Assembly (NCBI GenBank): GCA_050245915.1
Contig: JBFWWZ010000039.1
Span: forward strand, 1 to 29,196
Reading direction: 5' to 3'
Origin: JBDSKH01 sp050245915
Lineage (GTDB): Bacteria > Actinomycetota > Actinomycetes > Actinomycetales > Microbacteriaceae
DNA length: 29,196 bases
In this document: positions 1 through 7,082 of the stretch, one piece after another
Layout: the number at the start of each line of letters is the position of its first letter
How positions within the stretch are numbered: the first letter of the stretch is position 1
The notes under the pieces: model-generated
Told to the model about the DNA's origin: nothing
Seen by the model: only the letters and a program-made list of their open reading frames with translations
Database searches by the model: none
Program-made: the position numbers and the translations under genes

Positions 1-114
1 CACGTCGGCTTTGGTCTTGAAGCTGCTGAAGAAGAGGATCCCGAGCGGGAACACCATGGCGACCGCACCGATTGCGAGGATGACCCGAACGACCCACTGC
101 CGCGCGCGGCTCAC
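1..114 (-). CDS. Sugar ABC transporter permease, MalG type (partial, N-terminus only)
   Basis: Only the first 38 codons are in the window; the gene continues past position 1. It starts at GTG (114-112) and overlaps the stop of the preceding permease gene by four bases (GTGA), a usual sign of translational coupling. The visible part has a short basic N-terminus (MSRARQWVVR), one hydrophobic segment at about residues 10-32, then FSSFKTKADV. A short cytoplasmic tail, a first membrane helix and an (S/K)SFK motif are typical of MalG-type (second) permeases of carbohydrate ABC importers. Position as the last visible gene of a binding protein-permease-permease operon supports this. The substrate is unknown; see the GH172 gene for context. 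Confidence 0.8.
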   Translation of the reverse strand, partial: MSRARQWVVRVILAIGAVAMVFPLGILFFSSFKTKADV

Positions 115-1010
115 GACTGACCTCCCTGGTTGCTGTTGCGGGATACCCGCAACTGGATGAGCGAGATCACCAGGAGGATCAGGAACATCACGACCGACAG
201 GGCCGAGCCGTATCCCATCTCCAGTCGTTCGAACGATCGCTGGTAGATGTACAGCACGCCGACTTCTGTGGCGTCGGCCGGTCCGCCGCCGGTCATCACG
301 AGGATGATGTCGAGTACCTGGAACGCGGCGATGGTCGACGTCACGATCACGAAGATCGAGGTGGGGCGCACCAGCGGCAAGGTGATCCGCCAGAAGGTCT
401 GCCATCCCCCGGCGCCATCGAGTCGGGCGGCCTCGGTGATGCTCGCCGGGATCTCCTTGATCGCCGAGAAGAACAGCAAGGAGGTGTACCCGAGGTTGAT
501 CCAGAGCACCACGACGACGATCGACACCATCGCCTGCGCCGGCGACCCGATGAATTTCTGATCGGGTATTCCCAGCAGATTGAGGAAGGCATTCAGGTAG
601 CCGGTCTTCTCGGTGTAGAGGAACATCCAGAGCGTCGAAGCGATGACAGAGGTCACCGCGAACGGAAGGAGATAGGCCGAGCGCAAGATGTTGGCGGCAC
701 GGCCGACGATCTTGGTGAAGGCGACGGCCAAGCCGAGAGATAGGGCGAAGATCGCCGGGACGTAGATCGCGGCGAACTGCAGGGTGCGACCGAGCGACGA
801 CCACCATTCGGAATCGCCGAGGAGCCGGACGTAGTTGTCCAGCCCGATGAACTTCATCGGGGCGATGAGGTTCCACTGGAAGAAGCTGACGTAGATCGCG
901 AACGCGATCGGGAGGATCACGAAGACGGCGAGGCCGATCAGGTCGGGCGCCAGGAACACCGCCGCCGTGATCGACTCACGGTGTCGGCGAGCGAGCGTTC
1001 GCCGTGCCAT
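111..1010 (-). CDS. Sugar ABC transporter permease, MalF/UgpA type
   Basis: Inner-membrane subunit of a carbohydrate ABC importer, 299 aa. I chose the ATG at 1010 over an upstream in-frame start because AAAGGAGGA lies just before it, giving an N-terminus MARRTLARRHRES and then the first membrane helix. About six hydrophobic segments follow. Near residue 200 is the EAA loop, EAARLDGAGGWQTFWRITLP, which docks on the ATPase. The length is normal for MalF-type permeases of the UgpA class. No ATPase gene is visible; in actinobacteria such systems often share an MsiK-type ATPase encoded elsewhere (established knowledge). It is co-directional with the binding protein gene upstream, separated by 84 bp containing a strong hairpin, and overlaps the next permease by 4 bp. 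Confidence 0.93.
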   Translation of the reverse strand: MARRTLARRHRESITAAVFLAPDLIGLAVFVILPIAFAIYVSFFQWNLIAPMKFIGLDNYVRLLGDSEWWSSLGRTLQFAAIYVPAIFALSLGLAVAFTKIVGRAANILRSAYLLPFAVTSVIASTLWMFLYTEKTGYLNAFLNLLGIPDQKFIGSPAQAMVSIVVVVLWINLGYTSLLFFSAIKEIPASITEAARLDGAGGWQTFWRITLPLVRPTSIFVIVTSTIAAFQVLDIILVMTGGGPADATEVGVLYIYQRSFERLEMGYGSALSVVMFLILLVISLIQLRVSRNSNQGGQS

Positions 1011-1045
1011 CTTTCTCCTCCTTTCTCGAGGCCGCAGCAACGTGA

Positions 1046-1086
1046 GTCTGCCGGTCGGGGCGAGCGTCCGCACCCGACCGGCAGAC
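1046..1086 (-). promoter_or_regulatory. Intercistronic hairpin between binding protein and permease genes
   Basis: A perfect 14-bp inverted repeat: GTCTGCCGGTCGGG at 1046-1059 and its complement at 1073-1086, with a 13-nt loop. No run of T follows on the minus strand, so it is not a classical terminator. In maltose-type operons such hairpins stabilise the upstream binding-protein message or allow only part of transcription to continue, giving much more binding protein than permease. That role is inferred here. Confidence 0.75.
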
Positions 1087-1094
1087 GGTCGCGA

Positions 1095-2351
1095 TCAGCC
1101 TGCTTCGATGGCGGCCTGCGCCTTGGCGGCTGCATCGGCGCCGGACAGGCCGCCGAACATCACGTCCTGCAGCGCAGCGCGCAGCGCCTCGGTCACGACT
1201 GCGGGGTAGCTCGGCTCGGGGCGAGCCGTGTCGTAGAAGTCCGTGAAGGTGGCGCGCAGCCCCTTCGTGAACAGCTCCTCATTCGCGTCGATCACCGACT
1301 GGCGAGCCGGGTAGGCGAACTTCGCCTCGGTCACCCAACCGCTGGCGACCGTCAGGTCGTCGCTGCCGAAGCCCGAGAAGATGAAGTCGGCCGCCTCTTC
1401 GACGTGCTCCGATGCGGCGTTGACGGCCAGCTTCTGCCCGCCCGCGACGGTGATGCTCTCGCCACCGTCCGGCGCCGGCAGAGGCACAGCGGCGATCGGC
1501 GCGTCGGCGTAGTCACCCTCGGTGGAGTTGATCGTGTACGAACCAGACTCCTGCATCGCGGAGGCGCCGGTCGCGACGTTGCCGAGATCCCAGGGCCCGA
1601 TCTGCAGCGAGCTCGGGGCACTGCCGTCCTGGGTGAACGAGCCCCAGAAGTCGAGGGCCTCGGCGAATTCCGGAGTGTCGACGGTGTAGTTGCCGTTGCC
1701 GTCGGTCACGTCAGCGCCCGCCATCCACATGAACGGGTAGAAGTTGAACAGCGTGTAGCCGTCATCGCCGACCGGAAGGGTCAGACCGAACCGGCTGTCC
1801 GTGGTCAACGCGGCCGCGGCATCCTGCAGCTCGTCCCAGGTCGCCGGCGGTTCGATACCCGCCTCAGCCAGCACGTCTTCGTCGTAGAACAGACCGAGGG
1901 TCTCGAGTTCCATCGGCAGGGCCAGAAGCTGGTCCTCGTAGGTGACCGAATCGAGCACCGCGGGCAGGATGTCGCTCTTGAGCTCGTCCGTATAGAAGGG
2001 TGTCAGGTCGGCGAGGGCGCCGGCCTCCGCGTACTTGGTGAAGGTCGAGGGCTCGACGTAGAGGATGTCGGGCGCATCACCGTTGGCCAGCGCTGTCGGG
2101 ATGAGCGTCGTCGTGTAGTCGGACTGCGCCACCACGGTGTGGTTGATGTGTACGTCGTCGTGGGACGCGTTGTAGTCCTCGACCCATTTCGCGACGAAGT
2201 CGGCTTCAGACCCGGCGTAGAAGCTCCAGAACTCGAGCTCGACGGGTCCGCTGTCGCTGCCTCCGCCCGCAGTACAGGCGGTGGTGAGCGCGATTGCACC
2301 CGTCGCTGCAAGGACGACGGCGGTCCGGCCCAGCTTCTTCATTGATTTCAC
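1095..2351 (-). CDS. Extracellular sugar-binding lipoprotein of an ABC importer
   Basis: Family 1 (MalE-like) solute-binding protein, 418 aa from the chosen start. Three in-frame starts lie close together: ATG 2363, GTG 2351 and ATG 2342. I prefer GTG 2351 because GGAG sits 6 nt before it; ATG 2363 has no ribosome site. The signal peptide (KKLGRT, then a hydrophobic stretch) ends in a lipobox-like LTTAC, so the mature protein is probably lipid-anchored at the membrane's outer face. The mature part begins with a typical LEFWSFYAGSEADF and carries DAPDILYVEPSTF and a tryptophan-rich FMWMAGADV region. It lies 51 bp after the GH172 gene and ahead of two permeases. The ligand cannot be read from sequence; the operon suggests an oligosaccharide with fructofuranosyl or arabinofuranosyl units. 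Confidence 0.93.
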   Translation of the reverse strand: MKSMKKLGRTAVVLAATGAIALTTACTAGGGSDSGPVELEFWSFYAGSEADFVAKWVEDYNASHDDVHINHTVVAQSDYTTTLIPTALANGDAPDILYVEPSTFTKYAEAGALADLTPFYTDELKSDILPAVLDSVTYEDQLLALPMELETLGLFYDEDVLAEAGIEPPATWDELQDAAAALTTDSRFGLTLPVGDDGYTLFNFYPFMWMAGADVTDGNGNYTVDTPEFAEALDFWGSFTQDGSAPSSLQIGPWDLGNVATGASAMQESGSYTINSTEGDYADAPIAAVPLPAPDGGESITVAGGQKLAVNAASEHVEEAADFIFSGFGSDDLTVASGWVTEAKFAYPARQSVIDANEELFTKGLRATFTDFYDTARPEPSYPAVVTEALRAALQDVMFGGLSGADAAAKAQAAIEAG

Positions 2352-2402
2352 TGTGATCTCCATCGATGTCGTGATGCTGTGGTTGTTGTGGGGGTGGGCC
2401 GA

Positions 2403-3758
2403 TCAGCTGTTGCTCTCGTCGTAGCTTGCCCGCATCCTGCGGGCCTGCTCGACGTTGCCACGCTCGGCCGGCGTGGTCCTCTCGGCGTTCTTCTGCAGGA
2501 GCGCGGCGTGCTTCTCCTGCTGAATCCGCCAACGCTCCTCGTACGACGCGACGGCCGCCGCCTGGTACTCGTCCAGTTCGCCGACAGAGGCGGGCGCAGG
2601 GCGATCCCAGGTCTTCTTCGGGGCGGGACGCTCATCGGCGGGTGGCACGGTCAGGTCAGCGCCGGGCTCCTCCTGGTACCAGTAGGCGGTCGAGGCCCAG
2701 CTGTCGGAGAGGTGATTGCCATGTCCGTGCTCCATGGTCACCTTGATGCCGGTGTTGAAGACGATCGGATCGGCGACGTGGAACCGGTAGGACACCTGGT
2801 AGCCGCCGGTGTCGCCCTCGTGCAGGATCGTGCCGCTGTAGAGCGAGGCGTTCCGCTGCATCCCCCAGGCGTGGTTGAAGTAGTCTTCGCTGCCGGTGCC
2901 GAGGATCGCGGGCTCGTCGAAGTCGTCGACCCAGATGACGTCGTCGCCTTCGCCCCACCAGGTGCCCTGGAAGTGCGCAACCGACATGTTGCAGCCGACG
3001 AAGTGGCCACGGCCGCGGATATCGGCGATGACGTAATTGCGGCTGTCGTCGTTGACGACCGAGTTGACCTCGGGGGTGTTGACGGCGATGTCGTCGCCCC
3101 AGCCGGGGTTGGCGTTCGCGTACTGCCACGACGCGTGGAAGTAGGCGATGTCCTCGATGGGCTTCGGGTACAGGTCATAGTCGATGTGGAAGAACAGGCC
3201 GAGGTGCACATCGTTCTCGTTGATGATCTCGACCTTCGCGGCTGTGTTGAACGGCATCGCGAAGTAGCAGTTCATCGATGCGGTACCGCCGAAGGTGCCC
3301 TCCTCCTGGGGTCGGGAGGAGATGCTGAACGGGATCGAGTTGAACGATCCGGGCATCGCATGACCGATGCAGAAGAAGTCGCCGAGCGGAACGAGAACGG
3401 AGGGCCGGTCCGAGTTCTCCCAGGTGAACCTGATGAGCACCTTGCGGTAGTAGTCGGGGTCGTTGATCTCCCAGTTGACGCCGATCGCGTTCTCCATCTC
3501 GGTCACGGGCGCGACGTCGGCGTGCATGCCGGGGTCCTGGATGCTCGGACCGATCACGCGCCGGCAAAAGGTGGTGAACCAGATATGGGTGAGCGCTCCG
3601 GGGCCCTCGAGGTCGGCGAGCACCGCGGACGTACCGGGGGCGATGAGCCAGTAGTCCTTGTTGCGACCGGACTGGTCCCAACTCGACGCACGACCCGAAC
3701 GCGCCTCGCGCAGGCGTGCCAGCCCGCTCAATTCCGACTGCGGTCCGGTGTGGGCCAT
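2403..3758 (-). CDS. Glycoside hydrolase family 172 (DUF2961) protein
   Basis: 451 aa with no signal peptide or membrane segment, so probably cytoplasmic. It belongs to the DUF2961 family, now GH172, whose characterised members include the difructose dianhydride I synthase/hydrolase alphaFFase1 of Bifidobacterium dentium and D-arabinofuranosidases acting on arabinan. Family stretches are visible: SGRNKDYWLIAPG (30-42), GPGALTHIWFT, FNSIPFSISSRPQEEGTFGG, WWGEGDDVIWVDD and GTGSEDYFNHAWG. Two glutamates lie at E270 and E291, the positions I remember as the catalytic pair of alphaFFase1, so the active site looks intact. GGAG lies 6 nt before the ATG. It is the first gene of the ABC uptake operon and sits just after a LacI-type operator, so it probably processes the imported sugar. 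The exact substrate is inferred only. Confidence 0.9.
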   Translation of the reverse strand: MAHTGPQSELSGLARLREARSGRASSWDQSGRNKDYWLIAPGTSAVLADLEGPGALTHIWFTTFCRRVIGPSIQDPGMHADVAPVTEMENAIGVNWEINDPDYYRKVLIRFTWENSDRPSVLVPLGDFFCIGHAMPGSFNSIPFSISSRPQEEGTFGGTASMNCYFAMPFNTAAKVEIINENDVHLGLFFHIDYDLYPKPIEDIAYFHASWQYANANPGWGDDIAVNTPEVNSVVNDDSRNYVIADIRGRGHFVGCNMSVAHFQGTWWGEGDDVIWVDDFDEPAILGTGSEDYFNHAWGMQRNASLYSGTILHEGDTGGYQVSYRFHVADPIVFNTGIKVTMEHGHGNHLSDSWASTAYWYQEEPGADLTVPPADERPAPKKTWDRPAPASVGELDEYQAAAVASYEERWRIQQEKHAALLQKNAERTTPAERGNVEQARRMRASYDESNS

Positions 3759-3775
3759 ATCACTCTCCGTTGAGA

Positions 3776-3797
3776 TAAACGATTACGTAAACGATTA
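3776..3797. promoter_or_regulatory. Putative LacI-family operator upstream of the GH172/ABC operon
   Basis: TAAACGATTA occurs twice in direct orientation (3776-3785 and 3788-3797) separated by CG. The whole 22 bp is also an imperfect palindrome centred on TTACGTAA with the C-G step in the middle. A/T-rich half-sites around a central CG are typical of LacI-family sugar repressors (established knowledge). The site ends 18 bp before the GH172 start codon, where bound repressor could block initiation or early elongation. No lacI-type gene is in the window. Confidence 0.7.
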
Positions 3798-3971
3798 ACC
3801 GGATGTTATGCCGCAAGGACCGCGCTGTCAAGCGAAGTTGCACTGCTGCCGCTGCGCTGTACGGACGCGGACTCGATCCCCGCGCATCGCCGCCTCCACG
3901 CCGCTGGACGCGGCGCGGCGGACTGCTCGCGGTGGGCCCAAGAAGGCTCGAAGCGACACACCACCGACAAG
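3798..3971. other. Intergenic stretch without a recognised gene
   Basis: About 170 bp between the operator and the tRNA terminator. It presumably contains the promoter of the GH172 operon, but I find no convincing -35/-10 pair. The short open frames here have no recognisable features and run across the tRNA genes. Confidence 0.5.
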
Positions 3972-3999
3972 CCAAAAGCCCCCGCTGTCGCGAGGGCTT
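3972..3999 (-). terminator. Rho-independent terminator after the tRNA-Thr/tRNA-Met unit
   Basis: On the minus strand AAGCCCTCGC, loop GACA, GCGGGGGCTT makes a 10-bp stem with one G-T wobble and runs directly into TTTTGG. It starts 9 nt after the 3' end of tRNA-Met. Confidence 0.8.
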
Positions 4000-4007
4000 G
4001 TGTCTTG

Positions 4008-4081
4008 TAGCTGAGGCGGGACTCGAACCCGCGACCTCACGATTATGAGTCGTGCGCTCTCACCAACTGAGCTACTCAGCC
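4008..4081 (-). tRNA. tRNA-Met (anticodon CAT)
   Basis: 74 nt with a full cloverleaf: acceptor GGCTGAG/CTCAGCT (first pair G-U), D stem GCTC/GAGC, anticodon stem CACGA/TCGTG with loop CTCATAA, T stem GCGGG/CCCGC with loop TTCGAGT, discriminator A. The D-loop and normal first pair suggest the elongator rather than the initiator tRNA. A tRNA-Ile that is later modified at C34 cannot be fully excluded by anticodon alone. CCA is not encoded. It lies 43 nt after tRNA-Thr and is probably co-transcribed with it. Confidence 0.95.
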
Positions 4082-4124
4082 ACGGAACTCCCACCGCCGC
4101 CAGCAGCACCGACAAGAGCTCTCG

Positions 4125-4196
<72 letters not shown>

Positions 4197-4233
4197 GCAC
4201 CGCACGACGCGAGACGCGCACGGCAACCGAACG

Positions 4234-4239
4234 ATACTA
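4234..4239 (-). promoter_or_regulatory. -10 element of the tRNA-Thr/tRNA-Met promoter
   Basis: TAGTAT on the minus strand, 37 nt before the 5' end of tRNA-Thr. It matches the actinobacterial TANNNT -10 consensus. No clear -35 box is seen. Confidence 0.55.
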
Positions 4240-4293
4240 ACAGGCTCGCAGGCCCGCGAAACCACCGCGTCACCGCGACTCGAATCGATTCGA

Positions 4294-4299
4294 TAAGCT
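4294..4299 (+). promoter_or_regulatory. -10 element for leaderless GH13 mRNA
   Basis: TAAGCT ends 6 nt before the GTG start at 4306, with no Shine-Dalgarno sequence between. This spacing puts the transcription start at or next to the start codon. Confidence 0.6.
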
Positions 4300-4305
4300 C
4301 TCCCG

Positions 4306-5940
4306 GTGACTTCCAACGACTGGTGGCGCGACGCCGTCATCTACCAGGTGTACCCGCGCTCGTTCGCCGACTCGAACGGCGACGGCATCGGAGACCTGCC
4401 CGGCATCACCAGCCGCCTGCGGTCGTTGAAAGATCTCGGCGTCGACGCCGTCTGGCTGTCGCCGTTCTTCACCAGCCCCCAGCACGATGCCGGGTACGAC
4501 GTCGCCGACTACTGCGACGTCGACCCGCTCTTCGGCACCCTCGACGACTTCGACGCGATGCGCGACGAAGCCCACGCCCTCGGCCTGAAGGTGATCATCG
4601 ACCTGGTGCCGAACCACAGTTCCAGCGACCACCCCTGGTTCCAGGAGGCGCTGGCGGCCGGGCCGGGAAGCCCCGAGCGGGCGCGCTACATCTTCCGCGA
4701 CGGCAAAGGCAAGCTCGGTGAGCAGCCGCCCAACAACTGGAGCTCCGTGTTCGGCGGCCCTGCCTGGACCCGCATCACCGAACACGACGGCACGCCCGGC
4801 CCCTGGTACCTGCACCTCTTCGACACGAGTCAGCCCGACTTCGACTGGACCAACCCGTGGGTGCACGAGAGGTTCCGCGACATCCTGCGCTTCTGGCTCG
4901 ACCGCGGTGTCGACGGGTTCCGGGTGGATGTCGCCCACGGCCTGGTCAAAGTCGCCGGGCTTCCCGACTACACACCCGACCCCGGCGGCAGCATGGGCGG
5001 CGACACCTCCGACGCCCCCTACTGGGCGCAGCCGGAGGTGCACGAGATCTACCGCGACTGGCACCGGGTGCTGCTCGAGTACGGCACCGACCGCATCCTG
5101 ACCGCGGAGGCCTGGGTGAACCCGCTCAGCAAGCTGACCGACTGGGTGCGCCCCGACGAGATGCAGCAGGCCTTCAACTTCGGCTACCTCGAGACCCCGT
5201 GGTCCGCGGCGCCGCTGCGTGCCGTCGTCGACGCCTCGATCGAGGCGTTCACGTCGGTCGGCGCCCCCAGCACCTGGGTGCTGTCGAACCATGACGTGAT
5301 CCGGCACACCAGCCGGCTCGCGCTCACCCCGCCCCCGCTGCAGGGTTCCGGCATCGGGCCCGACACGCAGCCCAAACCGGATGACGCGGTCGGCCTGCGC
5401 AGGGCCCGCGCGGCGACCGCGTTCATGCTCGCGCTCCCGGGGTCGGCGTACCTCTTCCAGGGCGAGGAGCTCGGCTTGCCTGAGGCCGTCGACCTCCCGG
5501 ATTCGGCGCGCCAGGATCCGACGTTCTTCCGCACCGGCGGCGAGCTGTACGGCCGCGACGGTTGCCGCGTCCCCATCCCGTGGGAGGCGGACGCCCCGGC
5601 GAGCGGTTTCAGCCCCACCGGGTCGAGCTGGCTCCCGCAGCCGTCGACCTGGCCGCTGTACGCGCGGGACGCGCAGGCCGGCGTCCCCGGCTCGACCCTC
5701 GAGTTCTACCGCAAGGCGCTTCGCCTGCGGCGGGAGCACGGCCTCGGCACGACGCAGCTGGAGTGGCTGACGAACCCCGACCCCGAGGTGCTGACCTTCC
5801 GCAGCGGAGACGTCACCGTGATCGCGAACACCGGGGCGGGCACCGTGCCGCTGCCGGCCGGGCGCATCATCCTCGACAGCGGGGATGCCGGGGACGGGCT
5901 GCTGCCGGGGGATACCACCGTCTGGGTTATCGGCGAGTAG
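4306..5940 (+). CDS. Alpha-glucosidase, glycoside hydrolase family 13 (oligo-1,6-glucosidase type)
   Basis: 544 aa, cytoplasmic, hydrolyses terminal alpha-glucosidic bonds of short malto- or isomalto-oligosaccharides, sucrose-like or trehalose-like sugars; the exact linkage cannot be read. The N-terminus WWRDAVIYQVYPRSFADSNG and the calcium-site-like DSNGDGIGDL are hallmarks of the alpha-glucosidase branch of GH13. The four conserved regions are present: DLVPNHSS (about 99-106), GFRVDVAHG with nucleophile D208, TAEAW with acid/base E268, and SNHD with D330. The start is GTG with a -10 box 6 nt upstream and no ribosome site, suggesting a leaderless message. It is divergent from the tRNA pair and convergent with the M23 peptidase gene. 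It is not part of the ABC operon but could serve the same sugar metabolism. Confidence 0.93.
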   Translation: MTSNDWWRDAVIYQVYPRSFADSNGDGIGDLPGITSRLRSLKDLGVDAVWLSPFFTSPQHDAGYDVADYCDVDPLFGTLDDFDAMRDEAHALGLKVIIDLVPNHSSSDHPWFQEALAAGPGSPERARYIFRDGKGKLGEQPPNNWSSVFGGPAWTRITEHDGTPGPWYLHLFDTSQPDFDWTNPWVHERFRDILRFWLDRGVDGFRVDVAHGLVKVAGLPDYTPDPGGSMGGDTSDAPYWAQPEVHEIYRDWHRVLLEYGTDRILTAEAWVNPLSKLTDWVRPDEMQQAFNFGYLETPWSAAPLRAVVDASIEAFTSVGAPSTWVLSNHDVIRHTSRLALTPPPLQGSGIGPDTQPKPDDAVGLRRARAATAFMLALPGSAYLFQGEELGLPEAVDLPDSARQDPTFFRTGGELYGRDGCRVPIPWEADAPASGFSPTGSSWLPQPSTWPLYARDAQAGVPGSTLEFYRKALRLRREHGLGTTQLEWLTNPDPEVLTFRSGDVTVIANTGAGTVPLPAGRIILDSGDAGDGLLPGDTTVWVIGE

Positions 5941-5941
5941 G

Positions 5942-5980
5942 GGTTTCGATACGCGGCGCCTGCGGCGTCGCTACTCAACC
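5942..5980 (-). repeat. Dispersed palindrome, long form, intergenic copy
   Basis: On the minus strand GGTTGAG, 24-nt spacer, TCGAAACC. The outer arms GGTT/AACC are complementary. Same 39-bp length and layout as the menD copy at 17199-17237. It lies between the convergent GH13 and M23 genes and holds an internal GGCGCC-TGC-GGCGTC hairpin. Confidence 0.75.
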
Positions 5981-6026
5981 AGCAAGGGGCGGCGCCTGCG
6001 GCGTCGCTACTCAACCAGCAGGGGGC
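5955..6026. repeat. Two tandem 36-bp units in the GH13-M23 gap
   Basis: Units at 5955-5990 and 5991-6026 differ at one position. Each contains the hairpin GGCGCC-TGC-GGCGTC and the half-element GCTACTCAACC. The second unit is a partial duplication of the long-form palindrome lacking its GGTTTCGATACGC end. The pair fills nearly the entire 88-bp gap and may help end convergent transcription. Confidence 0.85.
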
Positions 6027-6028
6027 GA

Positions 6029-6964
6029 CTAGGCGTTCGCGCGCAGCCAGGCGAAGCCGTCGACCTGCACGCTGTCGACCAGCAACTCGAAGTGCAGGTG
6101 CGGGCCGGTCGCCTGACCGGTCTGCCCGACGGTGCCGATGAAGTCGCCCACCTGCACGGTGTCGCCGACCTTGAGAGCGACGGAACCGTGCTGCATGTGC
6201 GCGTACAGGCTGGTGATGTTCTGGCCGTCGCCCAGCAGGTTGCCGTGATCGATGTAGACGTAGTTGCCGTACCCGCCGTTGCCGTCTTCGGCCTGCTTCA
6301 CGACACCGGCCGCGATCGAATAGATCGGGGCGCCGAGACCCGGGTTGAAGTCGATGCCCATGTGGATGGTGGAGCAGCCGTAGCAGGGCGCGGCGCGCTC
6401 GCCGAAGCCCGAGCTGACGGGCACCGCGTACGGGAACGGCCACCGGATCGGCCCGTTCGGGTCGCCGAGCGAGTAGGTGTAGTCGCGGGTGCCGTACTTC
6501 AGCCGCAGCATCTCGGCCCAGGAGGTCACCGTGAAGGCGTCACGCGCGGCCGAGCTGCTCGCGACCGTGCTCGACACCTCGACCGACTGACCGTCGGCGC
6601 GCTCCACGGCGGTCGACCCGGTGGTGACGCCGGCGAGCAGCTCATCTGACGGGCGCGGGCCGAACGCATTGGCCGGCACCGACATCCCGATCGCGAGGGC
6701 GCCGACGAACACCATCGCCGCGAGGGAGAGGACCTTCGAGCCGATGGTGCGGGCGCGCGACGGGGAGTTCGTGGTCGGGCGGTTCGTGCTCGGGCTGGTC
6801 GGCACGACGACCTGGGCGCCCCTGCGCTTCGGCGGCTTCGAGTACGACTTCTGAACCTTGCGGATGCGCTTCTGCGCGGATCCGGAGCTGCCGGCCTCGA
6901 GGGCGCGGGCTTCGCGACGGCTGCCCGGCTGCGGCTGCAGTCCAGGCTGGTTGGCGTCGCTCAT
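6029..6964 (-). CDS. M23-family peptidoglycan metallopeptidase, membrane-anchored or secreted
   Basis: 311 aa. About 70 basic, polar, disordered N-terminal residues precede a hydrophobic segment (about 73-98) ending in PANAFG, so the protein is either secreted with a long leader or held as a signal anchor. The C-terminal half is a lysostaphin-type peptidase domain (LytM/NlpD family) that cuts peptide cross-bridges. Zinc ligands are present: H201 and D205 in HMGIDFN, H291 in HLHFE, with catalytic H289. CYGC before the first motif could be a disulfide. A weak GGAG is 11 nt before the ATG; TACCAT at 7027-7032 (minus) is a possible -10 giving a leader of roughly 55 nt. Convergent with the GH13 gene. 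Confidence 0.92.
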   Translation of the reverse strand: MSDANQPGLQPQPGSRREARALEAGSSGSAQKRIRKVQKSYSKPPKRRGAQVVVPTSPSTNRPTTNSPSRARTIGSKVLSLAAMVFVGALAIGMSVPANAFGPRPSDELLAGVTTGSTAVERADGQSVEVSSTVASSSAARDAFTVTSWAEMLRLKYGTRDYTYSLGDPNGPIRWPFPYAVPVSSGFGERAAPCYGCSTIHMGIDFNPGLGAPIYSIAAGVVKQAEDGNGGYGNYVYIDHGNLLGDGQNITSLYAHMQHGSVALKVGDTVQVGDFIGTVGQTGQATGPHLHFELLVDSVQVDGFAWLRANA

Positions 6965-7082
6965 GCGGAATCAGGCTCCAGCGCCAGGGGGGATGTGGCG
7001 CGAGGGTCGGGAAGTCGAACTCGACAATGGTAACGAGTCGGCAACGACGAGAACACCCCGCATAGGCGTTACAGGCGTTTTC

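Noticed and set aside
981..2345. Long plus-strand open frame of 454 codons opposite the binding-protein gene
   Set aside because: Arg/Val/Gly-rich shadow of a well-supported lipoprotein gene; no domain seen. Long antisense frames are common at this G+C.
3760..3975. Short open frame between GH172 and tRNA-Met on the minus strand
   Set aside because: No ribosome site or family features, and it covers the operator.
5955..6026. Two 36-bp tandem units looked like a CRISPR repeat pair
   Set aside because: The units are directly adjacent without spacers, only two in number, and match the dispersed palindrome family.
6605..6625. GGTCGACCCGGTGGTGAC in the M23 gene as another palindrome copy
   Set aside because: It lacks the GAG and TCGA core and complementary arms.
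7063..7080. AGGCGTTAC/AGGCGTTTT direct repeat upstream of the M23 gene as an MtrA-like regulator site
   Set aside because: It does not fit a regulator consensus well enough by eye, and only one instance is present.
6965..7082. Possible cyclic di-AMP riboswitch in the M23 peptidase leader
   Set aside because: Such switches precede some actinobacterial wall hydrolases, but the conserved core sequences are not recognisable in this 118-bp gap.
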